Shown here: positions 32,201 to 40,629 of the stretch, in pieces
Layout of the letters: each line of letters begins with the position of its first letter
Numbering within the stretch: position 1 is the stretch's first letter
NCBI GenBank assembly: GCA_947651395.1
Contig: CANSYW010000003.1
Location: 62,001 to 126,000, forward strand
Reading direction: 5' to 3'
Source: an uncultured Pseudoflavonifractor sp.
Lineage (GTDB): Bacteria > Bacillota > Clostridia > Oscillospirales > Oscillospiraceae
DNA: 64,000 nucleotides
Position numbers and translations under genes: made by a program
Notes under the pieces: model-generated
What the model saw: only the letters and a program-made list of their open reading frames with translations
Told to the model about the DNA's origin: nothing
The model's database searches: none

Positions 32201-32968
32201 GGCCAGGTGCTGGAGGTCCACCTTGGCTACGCGGCCAAGACCCTGGGCTGGAAGGTGGCCACCCCCATCTTCAACGGCGCCAACGAAAGTGACATTCAGG
32301 AGCTGCTCAGGGAGGCCGGCCTGGCCGAGGACGGCAAGAGTGATATGTACGACGGCCGCACCGGCGAGAAGTTCGACAACCGGGTCACCACCGGCTATGT
32401 CTACTTCCTCAAGCTCCACCATCTGGTGGACGATAAGATCCACGCCCGTTCCACCGGCCCCTACTCTCTGGTCACCCAGCAGCCCTTGGGCGGCAAGGCC
32501 CAGTTTGGCGGTCAGCGCTTCGGCGAGATGGAAATGTGGGCCCTGGAGGCTTACGGCGCGGCCTATACCCTCCGGGAGATGCTCACGGTGAAGTCCGACG
32601 ACGTCACCGGACGTGTGAAGACCTATGAGGCTATCGTGAAGGGCCACAACGTGCCCTCGCCCGGTGTGCCGGAGGCCTTCAAGGTGCTGGTCAAGGAGCT
32701 CCAGGCTCTGTGTCTGGACGTGCAGGTGCTGGATCGCACCGGCGAGGTCATTGAGCTCAAGGAGGACGACGAGGACACCTATCCCCCCGATCGTGTCCGG
32801 GAGGACGATGACTTCTACCAGTACCGGGATGAAAATGAGTTTGCCGCCGCCGGATACACCCTCAAGGAAAACAGCGACGAGGACGACCTGGTGGTCTCCG
32901 ACGCGTCGGAGGGTGAGGAAGAGGAGTTTTCCGACGACATGGACGGCGAATTTGAGGACGAGGAATAA
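29261..32968 (+). CDS. rpoB: RNA polymerase beta subunit
   Basis: [56 protein letters not shown]; start at ATG 29261 behind GAGGTG RBS. Confidence 0.98.
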   Translation: MVKDVYYGKTLRKSFARHREPLEMPNLLEIQKNSYRWFLEKGLREVFRDVAAITDYAGNLELSFIDYTMDEAPKYDVDECKARDATYAAPIKVRVRLRNKETEEIKEQEIFMGDFPLMTKAGTFVINGAERVIVSQIVRSPGIYYARNADKADNLTYAATVIPYRGAWLEYETDLSDVFWVRIDKNRKIPITCLIRAVGARTDGEILEMFGEDPRIVATMEKDTCKTYEEAMLEIYRKLRPGEPPTVDSAESLINALFFDARRYDLSAVGRYKFNKKLALAPRIIGHTLAQPVPDPATGEILAEAGETLTYDRAWELQGKGVNEVVLDVEGRPVKVFSNHMIDMAPLVSFDPEECGITESVRSKVLMELIQQAGGDQEALKELVADHVDDLVPKHIIVDDIMASINYLNCLASGVGSPDDIDHLGNRRLRCVGELLQNQFRIGFSRMERVIRERMTIQDLDIVTPQSLINIRPVTAAIKEFFGSSPLSQFMDQTNPLAELTHKRRVSALGPGGLSRDRASFDVRDIHYSHYGRLCPIETPEGPNIGLISYLASYAKVNRYGFIETPYRKIDKATGRVTEEVVYMTADVEDPYNVAQATEPVDENGCLINERITCRHRNEIISVDRTQVDYIDVSPKMMVSIATAMIPFLENDDANRALMGANMQRQAVPLLTTEAPIVATGQEYKNCVDSEIVILAEDDGEVTRVSADYITVRYDDGRVVDHKLTKFMRSNHTTCINQRPIVNVGQRVVKGEVIVDGPSTSNGEIALGKNILMGFMTWEGYNYEDAILLNERMVKDDVFTSIHIEEYETEARDTKLGPEEITRDIPNVGEDALKDLDERGIIRVGAEVRPGDILVGKVTPKGETDLTAEERLLRAIFGEKAREVRDTSLKVPHGESGIIVNVDVFTRENGDELNPGVNEVVRIYIAQKRKISVGDKMAGRHGNKGVVSRILPQEDMPFLPDGTPLDIVLNPLGVPSRMNIGQVLEVHLGYAAKTLGWKVATPIFNGANESDIQELLREAGLAEDGKSDMYDGRTGEKFDNRVTTGYVYFLKLHHLVDDKIHARSTGPYSLVTQQPLGGKAQFGGQRFGEMEMWALEAYGAAYTLREMLTVKSDDVTGRVKTYEAIVKGHNVPSPGVPEAFKVLVKELQALCLDVQVLDRTGEVIELKEDDEDTYPPDRVREDDDFYQYRDENEFAAAGYTLKENSDEDDLVVSDASEGEEEEFSDDMDGEFEDEE

Positions 32969-32986
32969 GAGAGGGAGGACGAGAAT

Positions 32987-35900
32987 ATGAGCTACGCTGA
33001 GTTTGACGCGATCCGCATTGGCATGGCCTCCCCGGAACAGATCCTGGAGTGGTCCCACGGCGAGGTGAAGAAGCCGGAGACCATCAACTACCGCACCCTG
33101 AAGCCGGAGCGGGACGGCCTGTTCTGCGAACGCATCTTTGGCCCCACCAAGGACTGGGAGTGCCACTGCGGCAAGTATAAGAAGATCCGTTATAAGGGCA
33201 AGGTCTGTGACCGCTGTGGCGTTGAGGTCACCCGTGCCAAGGTTCGCCGGGAGCGGATGGGGCATATCACCCTGGCCGCCCCTGTGAGCCATATCTGGTA
33301 TTTTAAGGGGATCCCCTCCCGGATGGGACTGCTTTTGGACATCAGCCCCCGGATCCTGGAGAAGGTGCTCTACTTTGCCGCCTATATCGTCACCGACCCC
33401 GGCTACACCCCTCTGGCCCAGAACCAGATCCTGTCCGAGAAGGAATATCAGGATATGCGGGAGAAGTACGAGGACGACTTTGAGGCCGGCATGGGCGCCG
33501 AGGCCGTGAAAAAGCTTCTGCAGCAGGTGGATCTGGAGGAGCTGAGCGTCTCCCTCCGCGCCGAGCTGAAGGAGGCCAGCGGCCAGAAGAAGGCCCGCAT
33601 CGTCAAGCGGCTGGAGGTAGTGGACGCCTTCCGCATTTCGGGGAACAAGCCCGAGTGGATGGTCATCGACGTACTGCCCGTGATCCCGCCGGAGATCCGC
33701 CCCATGGTCCAGCTGGACGGTGGCCGGTTTGCCACCAGCGACCTCAACGATCTCTACCGCCGGGTGATCAACCGGAACAACCGTCTGAAGCGGCTGATCC
33801 AGCTCAACGCCCCTGACATCATTGTCCGCAATGAGAAGCGGATGCTGCAGGAGGCGGTGGACGCCCTTATCGACAACGGCCGCCGTGGCCGGGCCGTGGT
33901 GGGCGCCAACAACAGGGCCCTCAAGAGCCTGTCCGACATGCTCAAGGGCAAGCAGGGACGGTTCCGTCAGAACCTGCTGGGCAAGCGTGTGGACTACTCG
34001 GGCCGTTCCGTCATCGTGGTGGGACCTGAACTGAAGATCTATCAGTGCGGTCTACCCAAGGAGATGGCGGTGGAGCTGTTCCGTCCCTTCGTCATGAAGA
34101 AGCTGGTGGAAGACGGCACCGCCAACAACATCAAGTCCGCCAAGAAAAAGGTGGACAAGGGCGATCCTAAGGTGTGGGACGCCCTGGAGTTCGTCATTAA
34201 AGATCACCCCGTGATGCTCAACCGTGCCCCTACGCTTCATCGTCTGGGCATCCAGGCTTTCGAGCCGGTGCTGGTGGAGGGCCGGGCCATCAAGCTCCAT
34301 CCCCTGGTGTGTACCGCCTTTAACGCCGACTTTGACGGCGACCAGATGGCCGTCCACGTGCCTTTGAGTGCTGAGGCCCAGACCGAGGCCCGGCTGCTGA
34401 TGCTCTCGGCCAACAACCTGTTGCGGCCCCAGGACGGCGGTCCCGTCACCGTACCCACTCAGGATATGGTGCTGGGCTCCTATTATCTGACTTATATCAA
34501 GTACCCCGACCACGCCGCTGAAGACACCTATGAGGATGTGAAGGCGGTAAAGGCCGCCCTGAAGAAGGGCACCCTCACGGAGGACAGCTATATCTGGGTC
34601 AGGAAGCCCGGCGACCCGGACGATATCCCCACTTACGCGGGCATCTGCGCCCAGACTCCCGACGGGGAGCTGCCCCAAGAGATCCTCCACGCCTTCTCCA
34701 ATGAGGCGGAGGCGCGGTTGGCCTATGACGAGGGCACGCTGGATCTCCACGAGCCCATTCTGGTGCGCCGCTATGCCATTGTGGATGGGGAGGAGCGCCA
34801 CAAGCTGGTGCGCACCACGGTGGGCCGCCTCATCTTCAATGAGGGGATCCCCCAGGATCTAGGCTTTGTAGATCGCAGCGATCCCGAGAATATCTTTGAG
34901 CCTGAGATCAACTTTATGGTGGGCAAGAAGCAGCTGGGCAAGATCATTGACAACTGTATCAGCAAGCACGGATTTACCAAATCCGCCGGGGTGCTGGACA
35001 CCATCAAGTCCAGAGGCTATCACTACTCCACCCAGGGCTCTCTCACTGTTTCCATCTACGATATGACGGTGCCTCCGTCCAAGAAGGAAATGATCGCCGA
35101 GACCGAGCAGGAAGTGGTGAAGATCGAGCGCCAGTTCCGCCGGGGCTTTATCACCAACGACGAGCGCTACCGCCTGGTGGTGCAGGCCTGGGAGAAGACC
35201 ACCAAGGACGTGGCCGACGCCCTGATGGATAACCTGGATCGCTACAACCCCATCTGGATGATGGCCGATTCCGGCGCCCGTGGTTCTATCGCCCAGATCC
35301 GTCAGCTGGCCGGTATGCGTGGTCTGATGGCCGATACGGCGGGCCGTACCATTGAGATCCCCGTCAAGGCCAACTTCCGTGAGGGCCTGTCTGTTCTGGA
35401 GTACTTCATCTCCGCCAGAGGCGCCCGGAAGGGCCTGGCCGATACCGCTCTGCGTACCGCCGACTCGGGTTATCTGACCCGTCGACTGGTGGACGTGTCC
35501 CAGGAGGTCATCATCCGGGAGCACGACTGCGGTACCCATGACGGCATTATGGTCAGCGAGATCAGCGAAAATGGCCAGGTCATTGAGACCTTCGGTGAGC
35601 GGCTGAGCGGCCGCTATCCTGTGGAGGATGTGGTGGATCCCAAGACCGGCGAGCTCCTGGTGAGCCACGATGAGATGATGAGCGCCGCCACCGCCGACCT
35701 GCTGGAGGCCCACGGCATCCACGAGGTCAAGATCCGTTCGGTGCTGACCTGCGAGTCCCGCACCGGCGTGTGCACCAAGTGCTATGGTGTGAACCTGGCC
35801 GCGGGTGAGCCCGTGGGCGAGGGCGAGACCGTAGGCATCATTGCCGCACAGTCCATCGGTGAGCCGGGTACCCAGCTCACCATGCGTACCTTCCACACCG

Positions 35901-36766
35901 GCGGCGTTGCCGGCGGAGATATCACCCAGGGTCTTCCCCGCGTGGAGGAGCTCTTCGAGTCCCGCAGGCCCAAAAAGATGGCCCAGCTGGCGGAGATCTC
36001 CGGCAAGGTCACCGTGGAGGAGGCCAAAAAGGGCGGCAGCATGTACGATGTGACCATCGTGGCCGACGACGGGGAGACCGTCACCTACGCCCTGCCGCAC
36101 TCCGCGGGGGTCCGGGTCAAGACCGGCGACGTGGTGGAGAAGGGCATGGCCCTTACCGACGGCGCGCTCTATCCCCAGGATGTGCTGCGGATCCGCGGTA
36201 TCCATGCGGTTTATGACTACCTTATTCAGGAAGTCCAGAAGCCCTACCGTCAGCAGGGCGTGGATATCAACGACAAGCACATTGAGGTCATTGCCCGTCA
36301 GATGATGCGTAAGGTGCGGGTAGAGGAGGCCGGAGATTCCGACCTGCTCTCGGGCTCCACCATTGAGTTGGTGGAGTTCCTGGACGCCAAGGCGGCGGTT
36401 CAGGCCCGCATCGACGCGGGAGAGAAGGGGGAGAACGGATTGGATCTGGTCCTTCCCCGGGCCTCCCGTCTGCTTCTGGGTATCACCAAGGCCTCTCTGG
36501 CCACCGATTCCTTCCTGTCCGCGGCCTCCTTCCAGGAGACCACCAAGGTGCTTACCGAGGCGGCCATCAAGGGCAAGGTGGATCACCTGCTGGGCCTGAA
36601 GGAGAACGTGATCATCGGCAAGCTGATCCCCGCCGGCTCCGGGCTGTCCCAGTACCGTCAGTACGACAGAGTGGAGGATCCTGTAGTCGCCAGCGAGGAG
36701 GAGACCGCTCCCGAGTACGCTCCGGTGGAGGTCGCCGTCACCGCCGAGGCTGCAACTGAGGAATAA
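32987..36766 (+). CDS. rpoC: RNA polymerase beta' subunit
   Basis: [12 protein letters not shown] catalytic motif, N-terminal zinc site [23 protein letters not shown]. Confidence 0.98.
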   Translation: MSYAEFDAIRIGMASPEQILEWSHGEVKKPETINYRTLKPERDGLFCERIFGPTKDWECHCGKYKKIRYKGKVCDRCGVEVTRAKVRRERMGHITLAAPVSHIWYFKGIPSRMGLLLDISPRILEKVLYFAAYIVTDPGYTPLAQNQILSEKEYQDMREKYEDDFEAGMGAEAVKKLLQQVDLEELSVSLRAELKEASGQKKARIVKRLEVVDAFRISGNKPEWMVIDVLPVIPPEIRPMVQLDGGRFATSDLNDLYRRVINRNNRLKRLIQLNAPDIIVRNEKRMLQEAVDALIDNGRRGRAVVGANNRALKSLSDMLKGKQGRFRQNLLGKRVDYSGRSVIVVGPELKIYQCGLPKEMAVELFRPFVMKKLVEDGTANNIKSAKKKVDKGDPKVWDALEFVIKDHPVMLNRAPTLHRLGIQAFEPVLVEGRAIKLHPLVCTAFNADFDGDQMAVHVPLSAEAQTEARLLMLSANNLLRPQDGGPVTVPTQDMVLGSYYLTYIKYPDHAAEDTYEDVKAVKAALKKGTLTEDSYIWVRKPGDPDDIPTYAGICAQTPDGELPQEILHAFSNEAEARLAYDEGTLDLHEPILVRRYAIVDGEERHKLVRTTVGRLIFNEGIPQDLGFVDRSDPENIFEPEINFMVGKKQLGKIIDNCISKHGFTKSAGVLDTIKSRGYHYSTQGSLTVSIYDMTVPPSKKEMIAETEQEVVKIERQFRRGFITNDERYRLVVQAWEKTTKDVADALMDNLDRYNPIWMMADSGARGSIAQIRQLAGMRGLMADTAGRTIEIPVKANFREGLSVLEYFISARGARKGLADTALRTADSGYLTRRLVDVSQEVIIREHDCGTHDGIMVSEISENGQVIETFGERLSGRYPVEDVVDPKTGELLVSHDEMMSAATADLLEAHGIHEVKIRSVLTCESRTGVCTKCYGVNLAAGEPVGEGETVGIIAAQSIGEPGTQLTMRTFHTGGVAGGDITQGLPRVEELFESRRPKKMAQLAEISGKVTVEEAKKGGSMYDVTIVADDGETVTYALPHSAGVRVKTGDVVEKGMALTDGALYPQDVLRIRGIHAVYDYLIQEVQKPYRQQGVDINDKHIEVIARQMMRKVRVEEAGDSDLLSGSTIELVEFLDAKAAVQARIDAGEKGENGLDLVLPRASRLLLGITKASLATDSFLSAASFQETTKVLTEAAIKGKVDHLLGLKENVIIGKLIPAGSGLSQYRQYDRVEDPVVASEEETAPEYAPVEVAVTAEAATEE

Positions 36767-36770
36767 TAAA

Positions 36771-36804
36771 GAAGGACCGCTTCATATGAAGCGGTCCTGT
36801 CTTT
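36771..36804 (+). terminator. rpoC terminator
   Basis: AAGGACCGCTTCATATGAAGCGGTCCTGTCTTTT. Confidence 0.85.
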
Positions 36805-36806
36805 TA

Positions 36807-36850
36807 ACCAAGAACACCCCTTTCGTTAATATGAAAGGGGTGTTCTTGGT
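36807..36850. other. Strong perfect hairpin between rpoC terminator and ncRNA candidate
   Basis: ACCAAGAACACCCCTTT-CGTTAATATG-AAAGGGGTGTTCTTGGT. Confidence 0.75.
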
Positions 36851-36851
36851 A

Positions 36852-36957
36852 CGCCAGGAGGGTATCGGCTGTGCCGACAACTGCCTCTAAACTCTCTTTG
36901 TTCATTAAGAGGCGGTAGATCGAACCCTAAAGGGTTCCCCTCCGACCAGGCAGGAAG
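36852..36957 (+). ncRNA. Unclassified structured RNA candidate (multibranched; strand not certain)
   Basis: Closing helix GGAGGG/CCCTCC enclosing hairpins TCGGC-TGT-GCCGA, GCCTCT...AGAGGC, GAACCCTAAAGGGTTC; no ORF; followed by terminator. Confidence 0.4.
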
Positions 36958-36997
36958 CAAAAAGAAAAGACACCCTAAAGGGTGTCTTTTCTTTTTG
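36958..36997. terminator. Bidirectional terminator between ncRNA candidate and tRNA-Arg
   Basis: AAAAAGAAAAGACACCC-TAAA-GGGTGTCTTTTCTTTTT. Confidence 0.9.
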
Positions 36998-37072
36998 GTA
37001 CGCCCGGAGGGACTCGAACCCCCAACATTCAGAACCGGAATCTGACGCTCTATCCAATTGAACTACGGGCGC
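36996..37072 (-). tRNA. tRNA-Arg (anticodon CCG), CCA encoded
   Basis: Reverse complement GCGCCCGTAGCTCAATTGGATAGAGCGTCAGATTCCGGTTCTGAATGTTGGGGGTTCGAGTCCCTCCGGGCGTACCA forms a cloverleaf; anticodon loop TTCCGGT. Confidence 0.97.
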
Positions 37073-37389
37073 GTCTGAAACGTGCTTAATTATTATAGCA
37101 AATCCAACTTCAATTGTAAAGGCTTGAATCCAAATTTTTTCAAAAAACAGATGGAAAAAGGGGGCGGCTCAGGCCGTCCCCGTAAAACGTGCCCTTTGGC
37201 ACGGAGATTTTGGTCTGTTCCCCCATGGGCGACGATTGCCGCCCATGGGGGACAGCGTTTTGAGAGAGAAAGGAAAAGAGAGGAGGTTCTGGTACTTTGT
37301 GCTGTCTGTCCTGACGAGTATAGAATACCATATCCGGAGGGAAAGTGATGGACAGTTTGGGAACTTCCCGTGAATAAATTGTGAATGAT

Positions 37390-37837
37390 TCAGTTCAGCC
37401 CCTGGCGAATTTGGTAGAGAGAGGACAAAACCAGCCAGTTTTGAGGGAATTCCCGCATCAGATTCCAATAGCCCGCCCCGGTGAGGCCGTATTCGGGGAT
37501 GAGGGCCAGCTTGGCACGAATGCTTCTGGCGTCCTCGAACCAGACCTCATGTTCCCGGCCCTCCTCATCAATATAGCGAAACCAGGGGGATTGGGCACGT
37601 GGGTCATATTGGATGTAGACGCCGTAATGCCGGGCCAGCGCCACTGCCTGCTGACTGGAGATAGAGGTGGCGCGGGTCTTTCCCTGAACGAAGGGCAGGG
37701 GCCAGTCATAACCGTAGTTGGGTATCCCCAGCCAGATCTTGCCGGCGGGGATCTCGGTGAGGGCGTACTCCACCACCTGGCGGACATTGGGGATGGGGGC
37801 CACCGCCATGGGCGGGCCGTAGGTATAGCCCCATTCG
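37390..37837 (-). pseudogene. 3' part of split sleL/yaaH-like spore cortex-lytic glycosidase gene (GH18), interrupted by the serine-recombinase element
   Basis: Encodes EWGYTYGPPMAVAPIPNVRQVVEYALTEIPAGKIWLGIPNYGYDWPLPF... in frame up to the element end; lacks its own N-terminus. Confidence 0.9.
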
Positions 37838-37855
37838 TATGGATATTTCTTCCAA

Positions 37856-39538
37856 TTACATAGCTTTCGGGTATTGTTCGCTTTCTTCGCTATTTCTCGC
37901 TAAATCCAGCAGTTTTTCACGCTCGGCGGAGAATTTGAAGTGTATCTCGATATGCTCCCGGTCATGGACAACGATGTGGTCGATCAGGTGGATCACGGTG
38001 GTTCGGTCAAGGGCTTGAATATTGCCATACTGACGGAAGAACTCCACAAATTCATCATCGGCTCTCCGGGCTTCTTGGAGGTCTTGGGCGGCTTCTTGCA
38101 GCTTGGTTATGTACTCATCTTGTGTAGCAATCTCCCTTGTGTACTGGCTTCTGAACTGCTCATATTCGTTCTCGTCGATCAAGCCGCTCTGGAGGCTGTC
38201 ATAGAGCTTGAATTTGGCCTCTGTCAGCCGCTTTTTCTCCCGCTCTGCCCGGTTGATAGCCGTGGTGTACTCGTTGGTGTCTGATACCCCCTCGGCGGCT
38301 TCCTGGGCTGCTACAACCGCGGCGCGGGCGTCTGCCAGCTCGGATATTTGCGCTCTGACCGCTTGGAGGACGATACACTCCAACTGCTTTTCGGAGATGG
38401 ATTCCCCCTGGCACTTCTCCGGGGCGTATGTCCGGGTCTGGCATCGAAACCGGGCATAGCCCCCGGATACGCAGCGGTTCATCCTTCGCCCACAGCAGCC
38501 GCAGAACACAAAGCCGGACAGCAGATAGGGTTCCTCCCGCCCGGTGGAAACACGGGTGTGTCGTTGGAACCGCTCATGAACAAGGGTAAACTGCCCATCG
38601 GAGATAATGGCTTCATGGGTACCCTCGATGACCGTCCAGTTTGACGGCTCGTTGGGCACCATTCGCTTACTTCGGTAGGAGGCGCTTTTGTACTTTCCCT
38701 GTACCAAATTCCCGATGTAGGCCTCGTCTTTCAGAATGTTGTTGACTGAGGTAATGCTCCATACGCTCTGCTTTTGTCCGCCGCTGGAGTGATGGGAAAA
38801 GCCTTTACAGCCCTTTGCTGTCTTATAGACAGAGGGAGGCGGGATATGAAGGGCATTAAGCCGTTTTACAATGGCCGACGCGCTGGCTCCATCAGTGTAC
38901 CAGTCGAAGATCATCCGCACCACTTCTGCCGCCTCCGGGTCGATGACCAGCTTGTGGCGATCTTCCGCGCTCTTCACATAGCCGTAGGGGGCGTAGTTGC
39001 CGATGAACTCCCCGGCGTTACGCTTCATGTTCAACGTGCTTTTTATCTTCACCGAGAGCTGGCGGATGTAGTCATCATTGACAATGTTGGAGAAGGACAC
39101 GATGGAGCTGCAATAGGTTTCCGGGCTTTTCACGCTGTCCAGACTGTTAAGGATGGAGATGACACGTACGCCTTTGCTGGGGAAATAGTCCTCCAGCAGC
39201 CGTCCCAGTTCCGGGTAGTTGCGGCCCAGGCGGGACAAGTCCTTGAAAATCACACAGTTGATGACCCCGGCTTCAATGTCTCTGATCATCCGCGTATAGT
39301 CCGGCCGATCAAAGCTACCACCGGCGTAGCCGTCGTCCGTGTAGAGCGTCACCGATGCCACGTTCTCCCCCTGCCGCCTCATCCAGTCAATATAGTTGTT
39401 GATGATCTTCTGCTGGTTTTCAATGCTGTCGCTCTGGGGCTTGTCGCCGTCCTCTTTGCTCAGGCGAGTATAGGCGCCCAGCCGCCATTCCTTTTCGGAA
39501 ACAGTCTTTTCTTTTGCTTCGTTTCGCACAAAGGTCAT
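37856..39538 (-). CDS. Large serine recombinase (resolvase + recombinase + zinc ribbon + coiled coil)
   Basis: AYTRLSKEDGDKPQSDSIENQQKII (catalytic Ser motif), KDLSRLGRNYPELGRLLEDYF, zinc ribbon CGCCGRRMNR...CQTRTYAPEKC, coiled-coil C-terminus. Confidence 0.95.
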   Translation of the reverse strand: MTFVRNEAKEKTVSEKEWRLGAYTRLSKEDGDKPQSDSIENQQKIINNYIDWMRRQGENVASVTLYTDDGYAGGSFDRPDYTRMIRDIEAGVINCVIFKDLSRLGRNYPELGRLLEDYFPSKGVRVISILNSLDSVKSPETYCSSIVSFSNIVNDDYIRQLSVKIKSTLNMKRNAGEFIGNYAPYGYVKSAEDRHKLVIDPEAAEVVRMIFDWYTDGASASAIVKRLNALHIPPPSVYKTAKGCKGFSHHSSGGQKQSVWSITSVNNILKDEAYIGNLVQGKYKSASYRSKRMVPNEPSNWTVIEGTHEAIISDGQFTLVHERFQRHTRVSTGREEPYLLSGFVFCGCCGRRMNRCVSGGYARFRCQTRTYAPEKCQGESISEKQLECIVLQAVRAQISELADARAAVVAAQEAAEGVSDTNEYTTAINRAEREKKRLTEAKFKLYDSLQSGLIDENEYEQFRSQYTREIATQDEYITKLQEAAQDLQEARRADDEFVEFFRQYGNIQALDRTTVIHLIDHIVVHDREHIEIHFKFSAEREKLLDLARNSEESEQYPKAM

Positions 39539-39592
39539 GTTACGCTCCCTTCTGCTGAAAAGCCGAATTTGCGAAACGATGTCTGCAATATT

Positions 39593-39621
39593 ATGATAGC
39601 AAACATCTGAAATCTTGTCAA
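39593..39621 (-). promoter_or_regulatory. Sigma-A-like promoter for the serine recombinase (TTGACA-17-TATCAT)
   Basis: Minus strand TTGACA (39621-39616), 17-bp spacer, TATCAT (39598-39593); -35 overlaps the stop of the small upstream ORF. Confidence 0.65.
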
Positions 39622-39767
39622 ATTTTTGGATTTTTCGTCATGTGGGAGTGGAGAACACAAATTAGCTGATCTTGCAGGGCCGGGCCAACCTTTGAGTGGA
39701 ATACTGTCACCTCGGCTTTTCCGCATTTGAGGGTTTCGTCGTTTTTATGAAGCGCTTGACTTTCCAT
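39618..39767 (-). CDS. 49-aa TnpW-like small protein upstream of recombinase (below ORF-track size cut-off)
   Basis: MESQALHKNDETLKCGKAEVTVFHSKVGPALQDQLICVLHSHMTKNPKI; RBS AGAGGTG 6 nt before ATG 39767. Confidence 0.55.
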   Translation of the reverse strand: MESQALHKNDETLKCGKAEVTVFHSKVGPALQDQLICVLHSHMTKNPKI

Positions 39768-39948
39768 ATAGAACACCTCTGAAACAAAATTGGGGTGTCC
39801 TATCTCTATTCTCCGCCACGCCCTGCTATTATCACAGTTGCAGATGGGCAGTTTTTCAAAATTTCGGGATAAGAAGTCACAGAAAACCTAAAAACAACAA
39901 AAGGCCGCCTGCTTCACAAAGCAAGCGGTCTCTGTATTGTGAAAATAT

Positions 39949-39963
39949 ACCTCAATTTGAGGT
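39949..39963. repeat. Palindrome ACCTCAATTTGAGGT, copy 1
   Basis: Near-identical second copy at 43718-43732; together they bracket the cargo genes. Confidence 0.8.
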
Positions 39964-40095
39964 GCATTTTTATTATTTGAAAAGATACTATGGCAAAATA
40001 TACATAAGAAAGTTGCTTTTGAGGTTTTACTGTGGTATATTTATCAATGAACTCTATGAACTACAGAAGTCCACTCAGGAAGTAAGGTGTTGTGT

Positions 40096-40581
40096 ATGCC
40101 AGACAGCGGCATTTACGGCGGAGAATCTGATTTTTCAAATAATTATACTCCATCAAATGACATAGGAAACGCCGAAGCATCTCAAAACCTAACATATTTT
40201 CAGGAATATAATCTTCGTGTTTCCAAAAGGAAAACGGTCATTGCTGTTGATATTACAGTATTAGATAAAATCTGCGAGAAGTGTCAAGCAATTCAAGAAA
40301 CGACATTTCCCTTTGAGGAAATATTTTTAAGTGTTGCAAGTCTGCTATTAGGCGTTTTTCTTAATGCTTTGGTTGCCGGTATAAAACTCGACGGCTCAGC
40401 TTTAAGTGTTTTTTCCTATGTAGTTTCTCCTGCAATCGCTGTCGGTTGCGGTGTTGCATACTTTTTCTTAAAAAGGACAAAACATGAGAATGCGAAGCAA
40501 CTGACAAAAGAGATTTTGGAATATATTGCTGATATTGAAGATCAATGTGACTGCGTAGAAGATGTAACAGCGAAAGTTTGA
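40096..40581 (+). CDS. Small two-TM hypothetical protein (element cargo)
   Basis: AT-rich ORF; hydrophobic IFLSVASLLLGVFLNALVAGI and FSYVVSPAIAVGCGVAYFFL; RBS-like AGGAAGTAAGG before ATG 40096. Confidence 0.7.
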   Translation: MPDSGIYGGESDFSNNYTPSNDIGNAEASQNLTYFQEYNLRVSKRKTVIAVDITVLDKICEKCQAIQETTFPFEEIFLSVASLLLGVFLNALVAGIKLDGSALSVFSYVVSPAIAVGCGVAYFFLKRTKHENAKQLTKEILEYIADIEDQCDCVEDVTAKV

Positions 40582-40587
40582 CAACTC

Positions 40588-40624
40588 AAAGGCCTGCATC
40601 CCAAAACAGGATGCAGGCCTTTTG
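40588..40624. terminator. Bidirectional terminator between cargo genes
   Basis: AAAGGCCTGCATCC-CAAAACA-GGATGCAGGCCTTTT. Confidence 0.9.
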
Positions 40625-40629
40625 TAACA

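Noticed and set aside
29027-33292. 1421-aa ORF antisense to rpoB
   Set aside because: Same GC-bias artefact; it overlaps the rpoB promoter/leader and has no recognisable motifs.
36852-36957. Calling this segment SRP RNA, tRNA-Sec, tRNA-Pyl or a pseudo-tRNA
   Set aside because: CAGGCAGGAAGC only loosely resembles the SRP apical loop, and the anticodon/T-arm pattern of a tRNA is absent on both strands.
37159-37254. Hairpins GGGGGCGGC-TCA-GGCCGTCCCC and TTCCCCCATGGGCG...CGCCCATGGGGGA downstream of the split gene
   Set aside because: Strong stems, but probably ordinary transcription-end structures or degenerate repeats; no further evidence of function.
39900-39935. Imperfect hairpin GGCCGCCTGCTTCACAAAGCAAGCGGTC
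   Set aside because: Probably a simple stem-loop or weak terminator in the intergenic region; pairing is imperfect and lacks a clear T-tract.
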